Notes under the pieces: generated by a model
The model's input: only the letters and a program-made list of their open reading frames with translations
Database searches by the model: none
What the model was told of the DNA's origin: nothing
Assembly (NCBI RefSeq): GCF_014650455.1
Contig: NZ_BMUZ01000005.1
Span: 540,330-604,329, forward strand
From: Streptomyces xanthochromogenes
GTDB taxonomy: Bacteria > Actinomycetota > Actinomycetes > Streptomycetales > Streptomycetaceae
Length of the DNA: 64,000 nt
Direction of reading: 5' to 3'
Shown here: positions 10,093 to 18,631 of the stretch, piece by piece
Layout of the letters: every line of letters begins with the position of its first letter
How positions within the stretch are numbered: the first letter of the stretch is position 1
Program-made: the position numbers and the translations under genes

Positions 10093-12654
10093 ATGTTCAG
10101 AACCGCCCTGCGCAACGTACTCGCGCACAAGGCCCGCCTCCTGATGACCGTGCTCGCCGTCACCCTCGGCGTCGCCTTCGTCTGCGGCACGCTCGTCTTC
10201 GCCGAGTCCTCCTCCGCCGCCCACCGCGCCGCCGCGTCCAAGAACTTCGCCGGTATCGCGCTCACCGTCACCCCGAAGGAACCCCTGCCCGGGGAAGCCA
10301 CCGCAAGCGGGGGCAACGCGCTCGACGCGCCCCTCGTACGGAAGTTGGCCGCGCTGCCCGGCGTCGCCGGGGTGCGGCCCTCCGTCGACGGGTCGGCGAC
10401 GCTCAACGCCGCCGACGGAAGCCCGCTGCGCGGCGGCAAGGCGTGGGCGAACCTCGCCGGGGCGTACGTACCGGGCGAGGACGGTACGGACGAGCGGTAT
10501 CCGCTGGTCGCCGGGCGTGCCCCGGCGCACGCGGACGAGCTGGTCGTGGACCGGGGCAGCGCCACGGCCGGGCACCTGGGCGTCGGCGACGTCGTGACCC
10601 TCGCCACCGACGGGCCGGTGCTCAAGAAGCGGCTCGTCGGCATCGTCGACACCCGGGACTCGCGGGTGACCGCGGGCGGCACCCTCGCCCTGTTCGACAC
10701 CGCGACCGCACAGCGGCTGTTCTCTTCCCCCGGTCACTTCACCTCGATCGATCTGACCGCCGCCCACGGCACCGACCCGGTGACGCTCGCCACCGAGGTC
10801 GACCGCGTGCTCCCGGCCGACCGCGCCCAGGCCACCAGCGGGACCGCGCAGGCCGCCCAACAGGCCACCAACGTCGACCTGATGACCCGCGGCTACCAGA
10901 AGATGCCGAAGATCTTCGCCGGGGCCGCGCTGTTCATCGGCTCGTTCCTCATCGTCAACACCTTCACGATGCTCGTCTCACGCCGCACCCGCGAGATCGC
11001 CCTGCTGCGGGCGATCGGCGCGACCCGTCGCCAGGTGGTGCGCTCGGTGCTGTGGGAGGCGACCCTGGTCGGGCTCGCCGCGTCGGCGGCCGGGTTCGCG
11101 CTCGGACTCGGCGTCGCCTCGGCGCTGCCCGATCTTCTGAGTATCGGTCAGGACCCGCTGCCGCACGGCCCGTTGGTGATCGGGATGCGTCCCGTCGTCG
11201 CGGCCCTCGGGGTCGGCGTGGGCGTCACCGTGCTCGCCGCGTGGCTGCCGTCGCGGCGGGCCGCGAAGGTCGCGCCGATCGAGGCGCTGCGCTCCGCCGA
11301 GCAGCCGCCGACGCCCGCCGCTTCCCGCGCACGCGGCATCGTGGGCCTGGTCCTGCTCCTCGCCGGGGCCGGGCTGCTCGTCTCGCTGACCGGGGCGAAG
11401 GACGCCTCGGACGCCAACCTGCAGAACGCGATGGCCGGCTGCGCCCTCCTGGTCGCCGCCATGATCGCGCTGGCGCCGCTGCTCGCGAGGCCGGTGATCC
11501 GGCTCGGCGGGCGGCTGCCCGGACGCCTCGGGGTCGCCGGACGCCTCGCCCGCGAGAACGCCCTGCGCGATCCGCGGCGCACCGCGGCCACCGCCTCCGT
11601 CCTGATGGTCAGCACCGCGCTCGTCGCGGGCCTCGCGGTGATCGGCAACTCCACCGGGCAGGCCCTGGACCGGCAGGCCGCCGACGGGCTGAGCGCGGAC
11701 TACGTGATCGAAGCCCGCACCTCCATGGCCGCCCTCGACCCGGCCGCCCCCCAGCGCGTCGCGGACGTCCCCGGGGTGCGGACGGCGGCGGCGGTCGCCG
11801 ACTCCACGCTGTTCACCGGCGGAAGCGTCCGCAGTATCTCCGGCGTGGACCCCGCCACCCTGCACCAGGTCATGAAGCTCGACTTCACCAGCGGCTCCGC
11901 CGACCGCATCGGCCCCGGCCGGATCGCCGTCTCCGACACCGTCGCCCGGGCACAGGGCCTGCGTACGGGCTCCGCGGTCAAGGCGCGCATCGGCCCCGGC
12001 CAGGACTTCAAGGACTACACCGTCGTCGGGGTCTACCGGGACAACCCGCTCGCGCAGGACGTGCTCGGCGCCCGCGCCGAGGTGCAGCACGACAGCTTCA
12101 GGCCCGGCACCGTCCAGCGCCTCCTCGTGCGCACCGACGGCGCGGTGTCCGAGGCCACCGCGGCCCGGTTGCGCACCGCCACCGGCAACAGCCCGCTCGT
12201 CCGGGTCAAGGACCGCGAGGAGCTCGTCGCCGAGGCCGGCGGGACCGTGAGCGAGCTGCTGACCCTGATGTACGGGCTGCTCGCCATCGGCGCGGTGATC
12301 TCGCTGCTCGGCATCGTGAACACGCTGGCCATGTCGGTCGCCGAGCGCACCCGGGAGATCGGGGTGCTGCGCGCCATCGGCATGGACCGGGCAGGTGTCC
12401 GGCGCATGATCCGGGTGGAGGCGGTGACCGTGGCCGCCTTCGGCACGCTGCTCGGCCTGGCCGGCGGGATGTTCGGGGCCTGGGCCGTCGGCTCGCTGGC
12501 CGGCGGCGCGATGACCCGGTACACCCTCGCCCCGCCCTGGGGGACGCTGGCCCTGCTCGCGCTGCTGTCGCTGGTGACCGGCGCGCTCGCGGCCGCCGTA
12601 CCGGCCCGCCGGGCGGCCGCCCTGAGCCCGTTGGAAGCGGTCGGACAGACGTGA
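10093..12654 (+). CDS. ABC transporter permease, duplicated FtsX domain
   Basis: This 853-aa membrane protein begins with an N-terminal TM (LLMTVLAVTLGVAFVCG), then a large periplasmic MacB-PCD-like domain. Two FtsX blocks follow, each with the SRRTREIALLRAIGAT / AERTREIGVLRAIGMD coupling-helix motif, at about residues 295-320 and 750-775. This is the usual 8-10 TM layout of actinobacterial exporters that need one gene for both halves. It forms the transporter with the preceding ATPase. Confidence 0.92.
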   Translation: MFRTALRNVLAHKARLLMTVLAVTLGVAFVCGTLVFAESSSAAHRAAASKNFAGIALTVTPKEPLPGEATASGGNALDAPLVRKLAALPGVAGVRPSVDGSATLNAADGSPLRGGKAWANLAGAYVPGEDGTDERYPLVAGRAPAHADELVVDRGSATAGHLGVGDVVTLATDGPVLKKRLVGIVDTRDSRVTAGGTLALFDTATAQRLFSSPGHFTSIDLTAAHGTDPVTLATEVDRVLPADRAQATSGTAQAAQQATNVDLMTRGYQKMPKIFAGAALFIGSFLIVNTFTMLVSRRTREIALLRAIGATRRQVVRSVLWEATLVGLAASAAGFALGLGVASALPDLLSIGQDPLPHGPLVIGMRPVVAALGVGVGVTVLAAWLPSRRAAKVAPIEALRSAEQPPTPAASRARGIVGLVLLLAGAGLLVSLTGAKDASDANLQNAMAGCALLVAAMIALAPLLARPVIRLGGRLPGRLGVAGRLARENALRDPRRTAATASVLMVSTALVAGLAVIGNSTGQALDRQAADGLSADYVIEARTSMAALDPAAPQRVADVPGVRTAAAVADSTLFTGGSVRSISGVDPATLHQVMKLDFTSGSADRIGPGRIAVSDTVARAQGLRTGSAVKARIGPGQDFKDYTVVGVYRDNPLAQDVLGARAEVQHDSFRPGTVQRLLVRTDGAVSEATAARLRTATGNSPLVRVKDREELVAEAGGTVSELLTLMYGLLAIGAVISLLGIVNTLAMSVAERTREIGVLRAIGMDRAGVRRMIRVEAVTVAAFGTLLGLAGGMFGAWAVGSLAGGAMTRYTLAPPWGTLALLALLSLVTGALAAAVPARRAAALSPLEAVGQT

Positions 12655-12714
12655 GCCGGGCACGGCCCCACCCCGTGGCACACTCGGCGCGGGAGCCTGG
12701 CGAAGGGGGAAGGC

Positions 12715-14280
12715 GTGGGGTCGTCGGAGTTGCTCATCGTCCTCGACCGGGACGGCGGAACACCGCTGCAGCAACAGCTCTGTGAGCAGATCACGGCCCT
12801 GGTCCGGGCCGGCCGGTTGCGCCCGGGCGACAGCGTGCCCGCGTCGCGCGAGCTCGCCCAGCAGCTCGACGTGTCGCGGACCGTGGTCACCCGGGCCTAC
12901 GAACTGCTGCGGGCCAACAGCATCATCATCGCCAGACGCGGCTCCGGCACCAGGGTCGCCCCCCTCGCCGGGGACGGCCCGGCTGCCCAACCCCCTTCCC
13001 CACAGGCCAAGTTCGCGCCGCAGCCGCCCCGGGCGACCGACGGCAGCAGCCCGCTGTGGCAGCCGTGGGAGCCGCCGCCCACCCACCATCCGGGCGGCGC
13101 CCTCGACTTCCGGCACGGCACCCCGGCACTCGCCGAGTTCCCCGTCGCCCGCTGGCGCCAGTCCCTGCACGACGCGTACGGCCGGGCCGACGTGGCGTCC
13201 CTCGGCTACGGCCCGGCCGAGGGCTCGCCGACGCTGCGCACCGAGATCGCGACGCTGGTGCGCCGGAGCCGGGCCCTGGACGCCTCGCCGGACCACATCA
13301 TGGTGACCAGCGGCGCCACCCAGGCCCTGGACATCCTGGTCCGGATGCTGGTGGGGCCCGGTGACGTGGTGGTGATCGAGGACCCGAGCCACACCGTCCT
13401 GCGCCAGGTCTTCGGCTGCTCGCAGGCGCACGTGGTGCCGGTGCCGGTGGACGAACAGGGGCTGCGCGTCGGCGACATCGACGCGTGCGTCCGCGCGCAC
13501 GGCCACGACCCGGCGCGCGTGAAGCTGGTGTACGTGACGCCCTCGCACCAGTTCCCGACCGGCGTCATCCTGTCCGAGGCGCGGCGGCGCGCCCTGGTGC
13601 GGTGGGCGTATGACCACGGGGCGACCGTCCTGGAGGACGACTACCACAACGAGTTCACCTTCACCGGCGAGCGGCTGCCCGCGCTCGCCGCCGAGCGGCA
13701 CCGCGACACCGTGGTGTACGTCGGCAGCTTCAGCAAGACGCTCTTCCCGGCGCTGCGCATCGGCTACGCCGTGCTGCCGCCGCACCTGGTGCGGCCCTTC
13801 CTCGGCATCAAGTGGATCACCGACCGGCTCACGCCCACGGTCGCCCAGGACGCGCTGGCCGACTTCATCGCCACCGGCGCCTACGCCCGGCACATCAGCC
13901 GGATGACCCGCCTGTACCGCCAGCGCCGCGGCCGCCTCCTGGAGGCGCTGTACGAGCACTTCGGCGCGGAGGTGCGGATCTCCGGGGAGGCGGCGGGCCT
14001 GCACGTGCTGGTCACCCTGACCGGCGCCCGCGGCACCCCGGAGGGGCGGATCGCCGAGATCGCGGCCGGGCTCGGGGTGCGGATCTACCCCGCGTCCGGC
14101 TACTTCGTCCAGGACCCGCCGCCCGAGCCGACGTTCCTCATGGGGTATGCGGCCCTGCCCGCCCCGCGCATCACCCGCGGCGTCGCCCTGCTCGCGGACG
14201 CGGTCCGGGAGGCGACGGGGCGGACGGGCGCGGTCACGGCCGCGCGGCCCGTCAACTCCGTTCCTCCTGCGGCTCGGTGA
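12715..14280 (+). CDS. MocR-type regulator (GntR helix-turn-helix fused to aminotransferase-like domain)
   Basis: This 521-aa protein has a GntR winged helix at residues ~10-75 (LRPGDSVPASRELAQQL) and a fold-I aminotransferase domain at ~120-500 with the PLP lysine in GSFSKTLFPALRIGY. MocR proteins sense PLP or amino-acid-like ligands and activate or repress neighbouring genes. The GTG start has AAGGGGGAAGG just upstream. Its 3' end overlaps the convergent UbiD-like gene by 29 bp. It sits at the distal end of the ten-gene cluster and is a candidate cluster regulator, though it could instead belong to the ABC exporter region. Confidence 0.9.
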   Translation: MGSSELLIVLDRDGGTPLQQQLCEQITALVRAGRLRPGDSVPASRELAQQLDVSRTVVTRAYELLRANSIIIARRGSGTRVAPLAGDGPAAQPPSPQAKFAPQPPRATDGSSPLWQPWEPPPTHHPGGALDFRHGTPALAEFPVARWRQSLHDAYGRADVASLGYGPAEGSPTLRTEIATLVRRSRALDASPDHIMVTSGATQALDILVRMLVGPGDVVVIEDPSHTVLRQVFGCSQAHVVPVPVDEQGLRVGDIDACVRAHGHDPARVKLVYVTPSHQFPTGVILSEARRRALVRWAYDHGATVLEDDYHNEFTFTGERLPALAAERHRDTVVYVGSFSKTLFPALRIGYAVLPPHLVRPFLGIKWITDRLTPTVAQDALADFIATGAYARHISRMTRLYRQRRGRLLEALYEHFGAEVRISGEAAGLHVLVTLTGARGTPEGRIAEIAAGLGVRIYPASGYFVQDPPPEPTFLMGYAALPAPRITRGVALLADAVREATGRTGAVTAARPVNSVPPAAR

Positions 14281-15688
14281 AGCGCGGCCGGTGGAACCGG
14301 GCGCGCAGGGCGTGCGGAACCGTGCAGTCGAAGTGCGCCTTCGCGGTGCGGCCGTCCGCCGACAGGTGCGGTGAGTACGCGGTGGACTGCGAGGGGTCGA
14401 GCGGGAAGCCCGGCCGGTCGGGCAGCACCGCCACGTCGCGGTCGGCCTGGAGGCGGGTGGTCATCGCCCACCACAGGTCCGCGTCGGACTCGATGTCGAC
14501 GTCCTCGTCCACCGACACCGCGAGCTTCGCCATCCGGAACTCCTCCAGGACCGACTCGGCGGCCTTGCGCACCACCTCGTCGTCGGCGGCCGACCGCTTG
14601 GCCCGCCACTGCAGGACGACCATGAGCTGGCCGCCGCCCGCGGTGTGGCAGTGCACGCCCTTCACCGGCGCGTCCAGCTCGCGCAGCCGGGCGAGCACCG
14701 CCGCCTCCATGCCGAAGCCGAGCAGCACGGACTGCTCGTGTCCGGGCCCCGACACGGTCTGCAGGATCGCGCCCTCGCGCGCGGTGATCCCGGTGACCCG
14801 CACGGTCGGGAGCGCCGGATGGGCGCGGCCCCGGTAGCCGAGGAACTCCGGTGTGGCGTAAGGGCCTCGGGGGTTCTCCGGGGCCGTGTCGGCGAGCAGC
14901 TCGCCCTCGATGACGTATTCGGCGTGCGCTATGCACTCCGCCGCCACGGTCCGGCAGTCGGTCAGCTCGACCGGCGCCCCGCCGAGCGCGCCCGCCACGC
15001 CGAGCTCGTCGACTCCCCCCGGCACCAGGGAAGTGGGGCAGCACGACGACAGCAGGACGGCCGGGCCGAGCCCGAGGTGGATCGCGACGGGCAGGTTCTC
15101 GCCCCGCCGCCGGGCCGCCTGGTGGGCGGCCTCCAGATCGCGGCCCGGCACCATCCAGAGGGAGAGCCGGTCCGGGCCCTGGACGCACATCCGGTGGACG
15201 GAGAGGTTGCGCACCCCGGTGTCCGGGTCGGTGGCGAGGACCGAGCCGAGCGTCAGATACGGGCCCGCGTCCTCGTCGGTGAGGACCGGCACCGGCAGCG
15301 CCGTCAGGTCCGGCGCGAGCGGGACGCGCACCGGCTCCCGGCCGCCCCGGCCGCGTACCGGCGCGACCGGCGACCCCACCGCGTCCACGATGCGCTGGGG
15401 CAGCAGGCCCGGGGTGGTGCCGAGCAGGGCCGCCGCCCGGCGCCTGGTCCCGTACAGGCCGATGAGCACGGCCCGGGCGGGCGCCCCGCCCTCCGGGGCG
15501 ACCCGCTCGAAGAGGACGGCAGGGCCGGGACCGGTGGGCGGCGGGGCGGGCGTGCCGGCCCACTTCGCGTAGCGGGCGGAGACCCCGAACCGGGCCGGGA
15601 CCTCCGCCCGCTCCCGCACCAGCTCGCCGGGCATGGGATCGAGCCCGGCGAGCGCGGTGCGGAGGTCGGCGAGCCGGCGCGCCGTCAT
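14252..15688 (-). CDS. UbiD-family (prenyl-FMN) decarboxylase
   Basis: This 478-aa protein is of UbiD size. It shows the conserved Arg region (RNLSVHRMCVQG, ~residue 165) and a downstream acidic active-site segment, APENPRGPYATPEFLGY (~278), with two Glu residues further apart than in the classic PEGPFGEF form. Family reaction: reversible decarboxylation of aromatic or unsaturated acids using prenylated FMN. No UbiX partner is in the window. It is the last gene of the minus-strand cluster, starting in an ATGA overlap with the mutase. Substrate is unknown; a carboxylated aromatic ring made from chorismate is likely by context. Confidence 0.8.
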   Translation of the reverse strand: MTARRLADLRTALAGLDPMPGELVRERAEVPARFGVSARYAKWAGTPAPPPTGPGPAVLFERVAPEGGAPARAVLIGLYGTRRRAAALLGTTPGLLPQRIVDAVGSPVAPVRGRGGREPVRVPLAPDLTALPVPVLTDEDAGPYLTLGSVLATDPDTGVRNLSVHRMCVQGPDRLSLWMVPGRDLEAAHQAARRRGENLPVAIHLGLGPAVLLSSCCPTSLVPGGVDELGVAGALGGAPVELTDCRTVAAECIAHAEYVIEGELLADTAPENPRGPYATPEFLGYRGRAHPALPTVRVTGITAREGAILQTVSGPGHEQSVLLGFGMEAAVLARLRELDAPVKGVHCHTAGGGQLMVVLQWRAKRSAADDEVVRKAAESVLEEFRMAKLAVSVDEDVDIESDADLWWAMTTRLQADRDVAVLPDRPGFPLDPSQSTAYSPHLSADGRTAKAHFDCTVPHALRARFHRPRFTEPQEERS

Positions 15689-16056
15689 GCCGTGCCCTCG
15701 GGGACCGCGGCCGGCCCGGCCGGGCGGGCCGCTGCCCTGCGCTCGGCGAGCAGCTCCATCTGGAGGTCGGTCAACTCGGTGATGAGCGTGCGGTAGACGC
15801 TCTCCGCGATGCCCGGCGGCATGCCCTCCTCGACGGCCAGACCCCGCACCTTCTCGATGACCTGGGCCACCCGCCCGGGCGAGCGCACGGTCTCCTCGTC
15901 CTTCTTGAACGCCGTCAACTCGCGCACCACGGCGGTGCGTTGAGCGAGCAGCGCGACGATTTGGCGGTCGAGCGCGTCGACGGACAGGCGCAGCTCGTCG
16001 ATGCGCTCGGCCCCGGCGACGGCTCCGGCAGCGGGTCCGGCGGTTCCCGCGGTCAC
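15685..16056 (-). CDS. small AroQ-fold mutase/lyase (chorismate mutase, PchB/PapB-like)
   Basis: This 123-aa all-helical protein has the AroQ pattern LSVDALDRQIVALLAQRTAV, Lys in TAFKKDEE and Arg in RSPGRVAQVI. Where E. coli chorismate mutase has Arg-Glu after the first loop, this protein has Arg-Val, as in isochorismate-pyruvate lyase PchB. It may therefore act on isochorismate or an amino-deoxychorismate rather than chorismate. The GTG start overlaps the cupin stop and its stop overlaps the UbiD start, so the three are coupled. Confidence 0.8.
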   Translation of the reverse strand: MTAGTAGPAAGAVAGAERIDELRLSVDALDRQIVALLAQRTAVVRELTAFKKDEETVRSPGRVAQVIEKVRGLAVEEGMPPGIAESVYRTLITELTDLQMELLAERRAAARPAGPAAVPEGTA

Positions 16057-16397
16057 GGGGCGGGGACCTCGTCGATCACGTAGACGACGGTCGGCTCGTC
16101 GTCGGAGCCCTGGGAACGGTGGCGCTCGTCCCCGGGGATGATGAAGCCCATGCCGGGACGGCACGGCACCGAACGGTTGTCGAAGTGGATGGTGAACTCG
16201 CCCTGGAGCACCCAGCCCTGGTGGCCGCGCTCGCACCACTCCAACTCGTTGAATCCGGCGGGCAGTTCCATCAGCCGGACCCGCTTGCCGCCGGTGTACG
16301 CGATCTTGACCCGGCCGTCGGCGCCGGGCTTGTTCCATTTCTCCCAGGGGATGGCGTCGAAGTCGATGCCGACCAGGGCGGGCGTGGTGGTGCTCAC
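16053..16397 (-). CDS. single-domain cupin
   Basis: This 114-aa protein has a cupin barrel: motif-1 region LEWCERGHQGWVLQGEF and motif-2 region VPCRPGMGFIIPGDERH. Motif 1 lacks the standard HxH pair, keeping one His and Glu residues, so metal binding may be altered. The GTG start at 16397 is preceded by GAGGAG. Cupins of this size in biosynthetic clusters act as isomerases, dioxygenases or product-shaping proteins. The role here is not determinable. Confidence 0.75.
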   Translation of the reverse strand: MSTTTPALVGIDFDAIPWEKWNKPGADGRVKIAYTGGKRVRLMELPAGFNELEWCERGHQGWVLQGEFTIHFDNRSVPCRPGMGFIIPGDERHRSQGSDDEPTVVYVIDEVPAP

Positions 16398-16422
16398 AAG
16401 GCTCTCCTCGGAGATGGTGATC

Positions 16423-16446
16423 GGGTACGGGTACGGGTGCGGGTAC
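16423..16446. repeat. 6-bp tandem repeat (GGGTAC x4)
   Basis: Three perfect GGGTAC units and one GGGTGC lie in the 61-bp gap between the flavoprotein and the cupin. The repeat is short and probably neutral, but it sits just upstream of the cupin ribosome site. Confidence 0.6.
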
Positions 16447-16458
16447 GGCGGTGGCTGC

Positions 16459-17130
16459 TCAGGACAGCGAACGGCTGCGCTCCACCCGCTCGTTGCGGTC
16501 GTCCAGGGGGAGCACCGGCTCCCCCGTGTCCGCGTGGTACTTGCGCAGCAGCAGGGTCATGTCGATCATCCGGTGGGCCATCCGCTCCAGGGCGTCGATG
16601 CCCTCGGGGTCGTTCAGGCCCGGCTTGCCGGTGGTGTTGCGCAGCAGCGCCGGGAAGCCGCTGCCCACCAGGATCATCCGGTTGAGCAGCAGGTTGTCGA
16701 CGAGCTGGTTGTGCACGGAGGCGTCGCTGTAGCGGCGGCCCGTGACGATGATGCCGCCGACCTTGTTGGCCAGCGGGCGGTCGAAGCGCAGGAATCCGAC
16801 GCCCGCCCGCTCTATGAAGATCTGCATCAGATGCGCGAGGCCGAAGCCGTGCACGGGCACCGCGTAGATGATCCCGTCCGCGCGCTTCATCTCCTCGACG
16901 ATGCCCGGCATGTCGTCCGGCAGCGCGCACGGCAGGGTGCGGCTGTTGCAGTCGCCGCACGGGCTGCACGGCGAGATGCGCCGGTCGCGCAGGTGGACCG
17001 TGCGGAAGGTGGCTCCCCTGCCCCGCACGAGTTCTCCCGCGTAGTCGAGGGCGAGGTCGGTGTTGCCGCCCGCCCGCTCGGAGCCCGATATCCCGAGGAT
17101 GACGGGTTGGTCGGAACGTACTCCTGGCAT
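16459..17130 (-). CDS. iron-sulfur flavoprotein (NADPH-dependent FMN reductase family)
   Basis: This 223-aa flavodoxin-like protein starts with the FMN loop GISGSERAGGNT. Cys55, Cys58, Cys61 and Cys68 form a CX2CX2CX6C array, which fits the compact [4Fe-4S] motif of Isf-type flavoproteins. Family role: low-potential electron transfer or NAD(P)H:FMN reduction. In this cluster it could supply reduced flavin (UbiD enzymes need FMN-derived cofactor) or reduce a pathway intermediate. The ATG at 17130 has GGGGGAG upstream. It is separated from trpB2 by 136 bp holding a hairpin and direct repeats. Confidence 0.82.
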   Translation of the reverse strand: MPGVRSDQPVILGISGSERAGGNTDLALDYAGELVRGRGATFRTVHLRDRRISPCSPCGDCNSRTLPCALPDDMPGIVEEMKRADGIIYAVPVHGFGLAHLMQIFIERAGVGFLRFDRPLANKVGGIIVTGRRYSDASVHNQLVDNLLLNRMILVGSGFPALLRNTTGKPGLNDPEGIDALERMAHRMIDMTLLLRKYHADTGEPVLPLDDRNERVERSRSLS

Positions 17131-17141
17131 GTCTCCCCCAT

Positions 17142-17169
17142 TGACCGCTGGTCCGGTGACCGCTGGTCC
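17142..17169. promoter_or_regulatory. 13-bp direct repeat upstream of the flavoprotein gene
   Basis: TGACCGCTGGTCC occurs twice, starting at 17142 and 17157 (15-bp period), 12-40 bp upstream of the flavoprotein start. Such spacing is compatible with a regulator site or an internal promoter element. Confidence 0.4.
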
Positions 17170-17205
17170 TGCGGGGCGGGCCGTCGGGGCTCGCCCCCTT
17201 TCCCC

Positions 17206-17233
17206 CTGACGGCCGGCTCCCCCCGGCCGTCAG
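17206..17233 (-). terminator. perfect 11-bp stem hairpin inside the cluster
   Basis: CTGACGGCCGG, a six-base loop and CCGGCCGTCAG pair without mismatch, 34 bp after the trpB2 stop. There is no T-run. Its place inside an otherwise packed gene run suggests partial termination or a processing point that lowers expression of the last four genes. Confidence 0.55.
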
Positions 17234-17266
17234 TCGTGCCCTCGCTCGCCGTACGGCCCCGGACGG

Positions 17267-18571
17267 TCAGTCCTGGAGCTTTCCGGCGAAGTAGTCGATG
17301 TAGGCCTGCATGTCGAAGTGGCCGTGCCCGGAGAGCGAGAACAGGATGCTCTTCGATTCGCCGGACTCCTTGCAGGCCAGCGCCTCGTCGATGGCCGCGC
17401 GTACGGCGTGGGTCGACTCGGGGGCCGGCACGATGCCCTCGTTGCGGGCGAAGGTGACCCCGGCCTCGAAGCAGGCGGTCTGCGGCACCGCGCGCGCCTC
17501 CAGGTAGTCGAGTTCCTTCAGCTGGCTGATGATCGGCGACATGCCGTGGTAGCGCAGGCCGCCCGCGTGGATGCTCGGCGGCACGAAGGTGTGGCCGAGG
17601 GTGTGCATCTTGGTGAGCGGGGTCATTCCGGCCGTGTCGCCGAAGTCGTACTCGAACGTGCCCTCGGTCAGCGTCGGGCAGGACGACGGCTCTACCGCGA
17701 TGGCCCGCACCGAACGGCCGCCGCGCAACTGCTCGCCCAGGAACGGAAGGGCCAGGCCGCCGAAGTTGGAGCCGCCGCCGGCCGCGCCGATCACGATGTC
17801 CGGGTAGTCCTCGGCCAGCTCCATCTGGAGCAGGGCCTCCTTGCCGATGATCGACTGGTGCATCAGCACGTGGTTGAGCACCGAGCCGAGCGCGTACTTG
17901 GCGGTGCCGCCGCTCTTGACGGCCGCCTCGACCGCCTCGGAGATGGCGAGGCCCAGGCTGCCGGGCGAGTTCGGGTCGGCGGCGAGCGCGGCCCGGCCCG
18001 CCTCGGTCCGCTCGCTGGGGCTCGCGGTGACACTGGCCCCGAACGTCTCCATCAGGCCCCGGCGGTACGGCTTCTGCTGGTAGCTGACCTTCACCATGTA
18101 GACCTCGCAGATGAGGCCGAAGTACTGGCAGGCGAGCGAGAGCGAGCTGCCCCACTGCCCGGCGCCGGTCTCCGTGGTGAGGCGCTCGACGCCCGCCTGC
18201 TTGTTGTAGTACGCCTGCGGGATCGCGGTGTTGGGCTTGTGGCTGCCGGCCGGGCTGACGCCCTCGTTCTTGAAGTAGATGCGCGCCGGTGTGTCGAGAG
18301 CCTTCTCCAGCCGCCGGGCCCGCACCAGCGGGCTCGGCCGCCACTGCTGGTAGACGTCGATGACCGCGCCGGGGATGTCGATCTCCCGGTCGGTGGAGAA
18401 CTCCTGCGCTATCAGCTCCGCGGGGAACAGGGGCTCCAGGTCGGCCGGGGTGATCGGCTGGCGGGTGCCCGGGTGCAGCATCGGGTCCAGCGGCTTGGGG
18501 AGGTCGGCGACCACGTTGTACCAGGTGGTGGGGATCTGGGCTTCGGACAGCAGGAACTTCGTCTGGGGCAT
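17267..18571 (-). CDS. TrpB2-type tryptophan synthase beta subunit-like PLP enzyme
   Basis: This 434-aa protein has the TrpB2 hallmarks: long N-terminal extension, PLP lysine in EGVSPAGSHKPNTA, catalytic Glu in TETGAGQWGSS, SYQQKPYRR and the phosphate loop AAGGGSNFGG. Known for TrpB2 of hyperthermophilic archaea: it works without TrpA and can use O-phosphoserine. No trpA is nearby, so this copy probably joins an aminoacrylate from (phospho)serine to an aromatic nucleophile made by the cluster, giving a beta-substituted amino acid. The ATG at 18571 has AGGAAAG upstream. Confidence 0.88.
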   Translation of the reverse strand: MPQTKFLLSEAQIPTTWYNVVADLPKPLDPMLHPGTRQPITPADLEPLFPAELIAQEFSTDREIDIPGAVIDVYQQWRPSPLVRARRLEKALDTPARIYFKNEGVSPAGSHKPNTAIPQAYYNKQAGVERLTTETGAGQWGSSLSLACQYFGLICEVYMVKVSYQQKPYRRGLMETFGASVTASPSERTEAGRAALAADPNSPGSLGLAISEAVEAAVKSGGTAKYALGSVLNHVLMHQSIIGKEALLQMELAEDYPDIVIGAAGGGSNFGGLALPFLGEQLRGGRSVRAIAVEPSSCPTLTEGTFEYDFGDTAGMTPLTKMHTLGHTFVPPSIHAGGLRYHGMSPIISQLKELDYLEARAVPQTACFEAGVTFARNEGIVPAPESTHAVRAAIDEALACKESGESKSILFSLSGHGHFDMQAYIDYFAGKLQD

Positions 18572-18631
18572 GGAAACTTTCCTGTGAGTGAAGTGGAGCC
18601 GGTACGGGGCGAGGAGGAGCGTGCGGCAGGG

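Noticed and set aside
10978..14004. 1008-codon minus-strand frame
   Set aside because: Lies opposite the FtsX permease and MocR genes, which have clear motifs; composition is that of a reverse-frame shadow.
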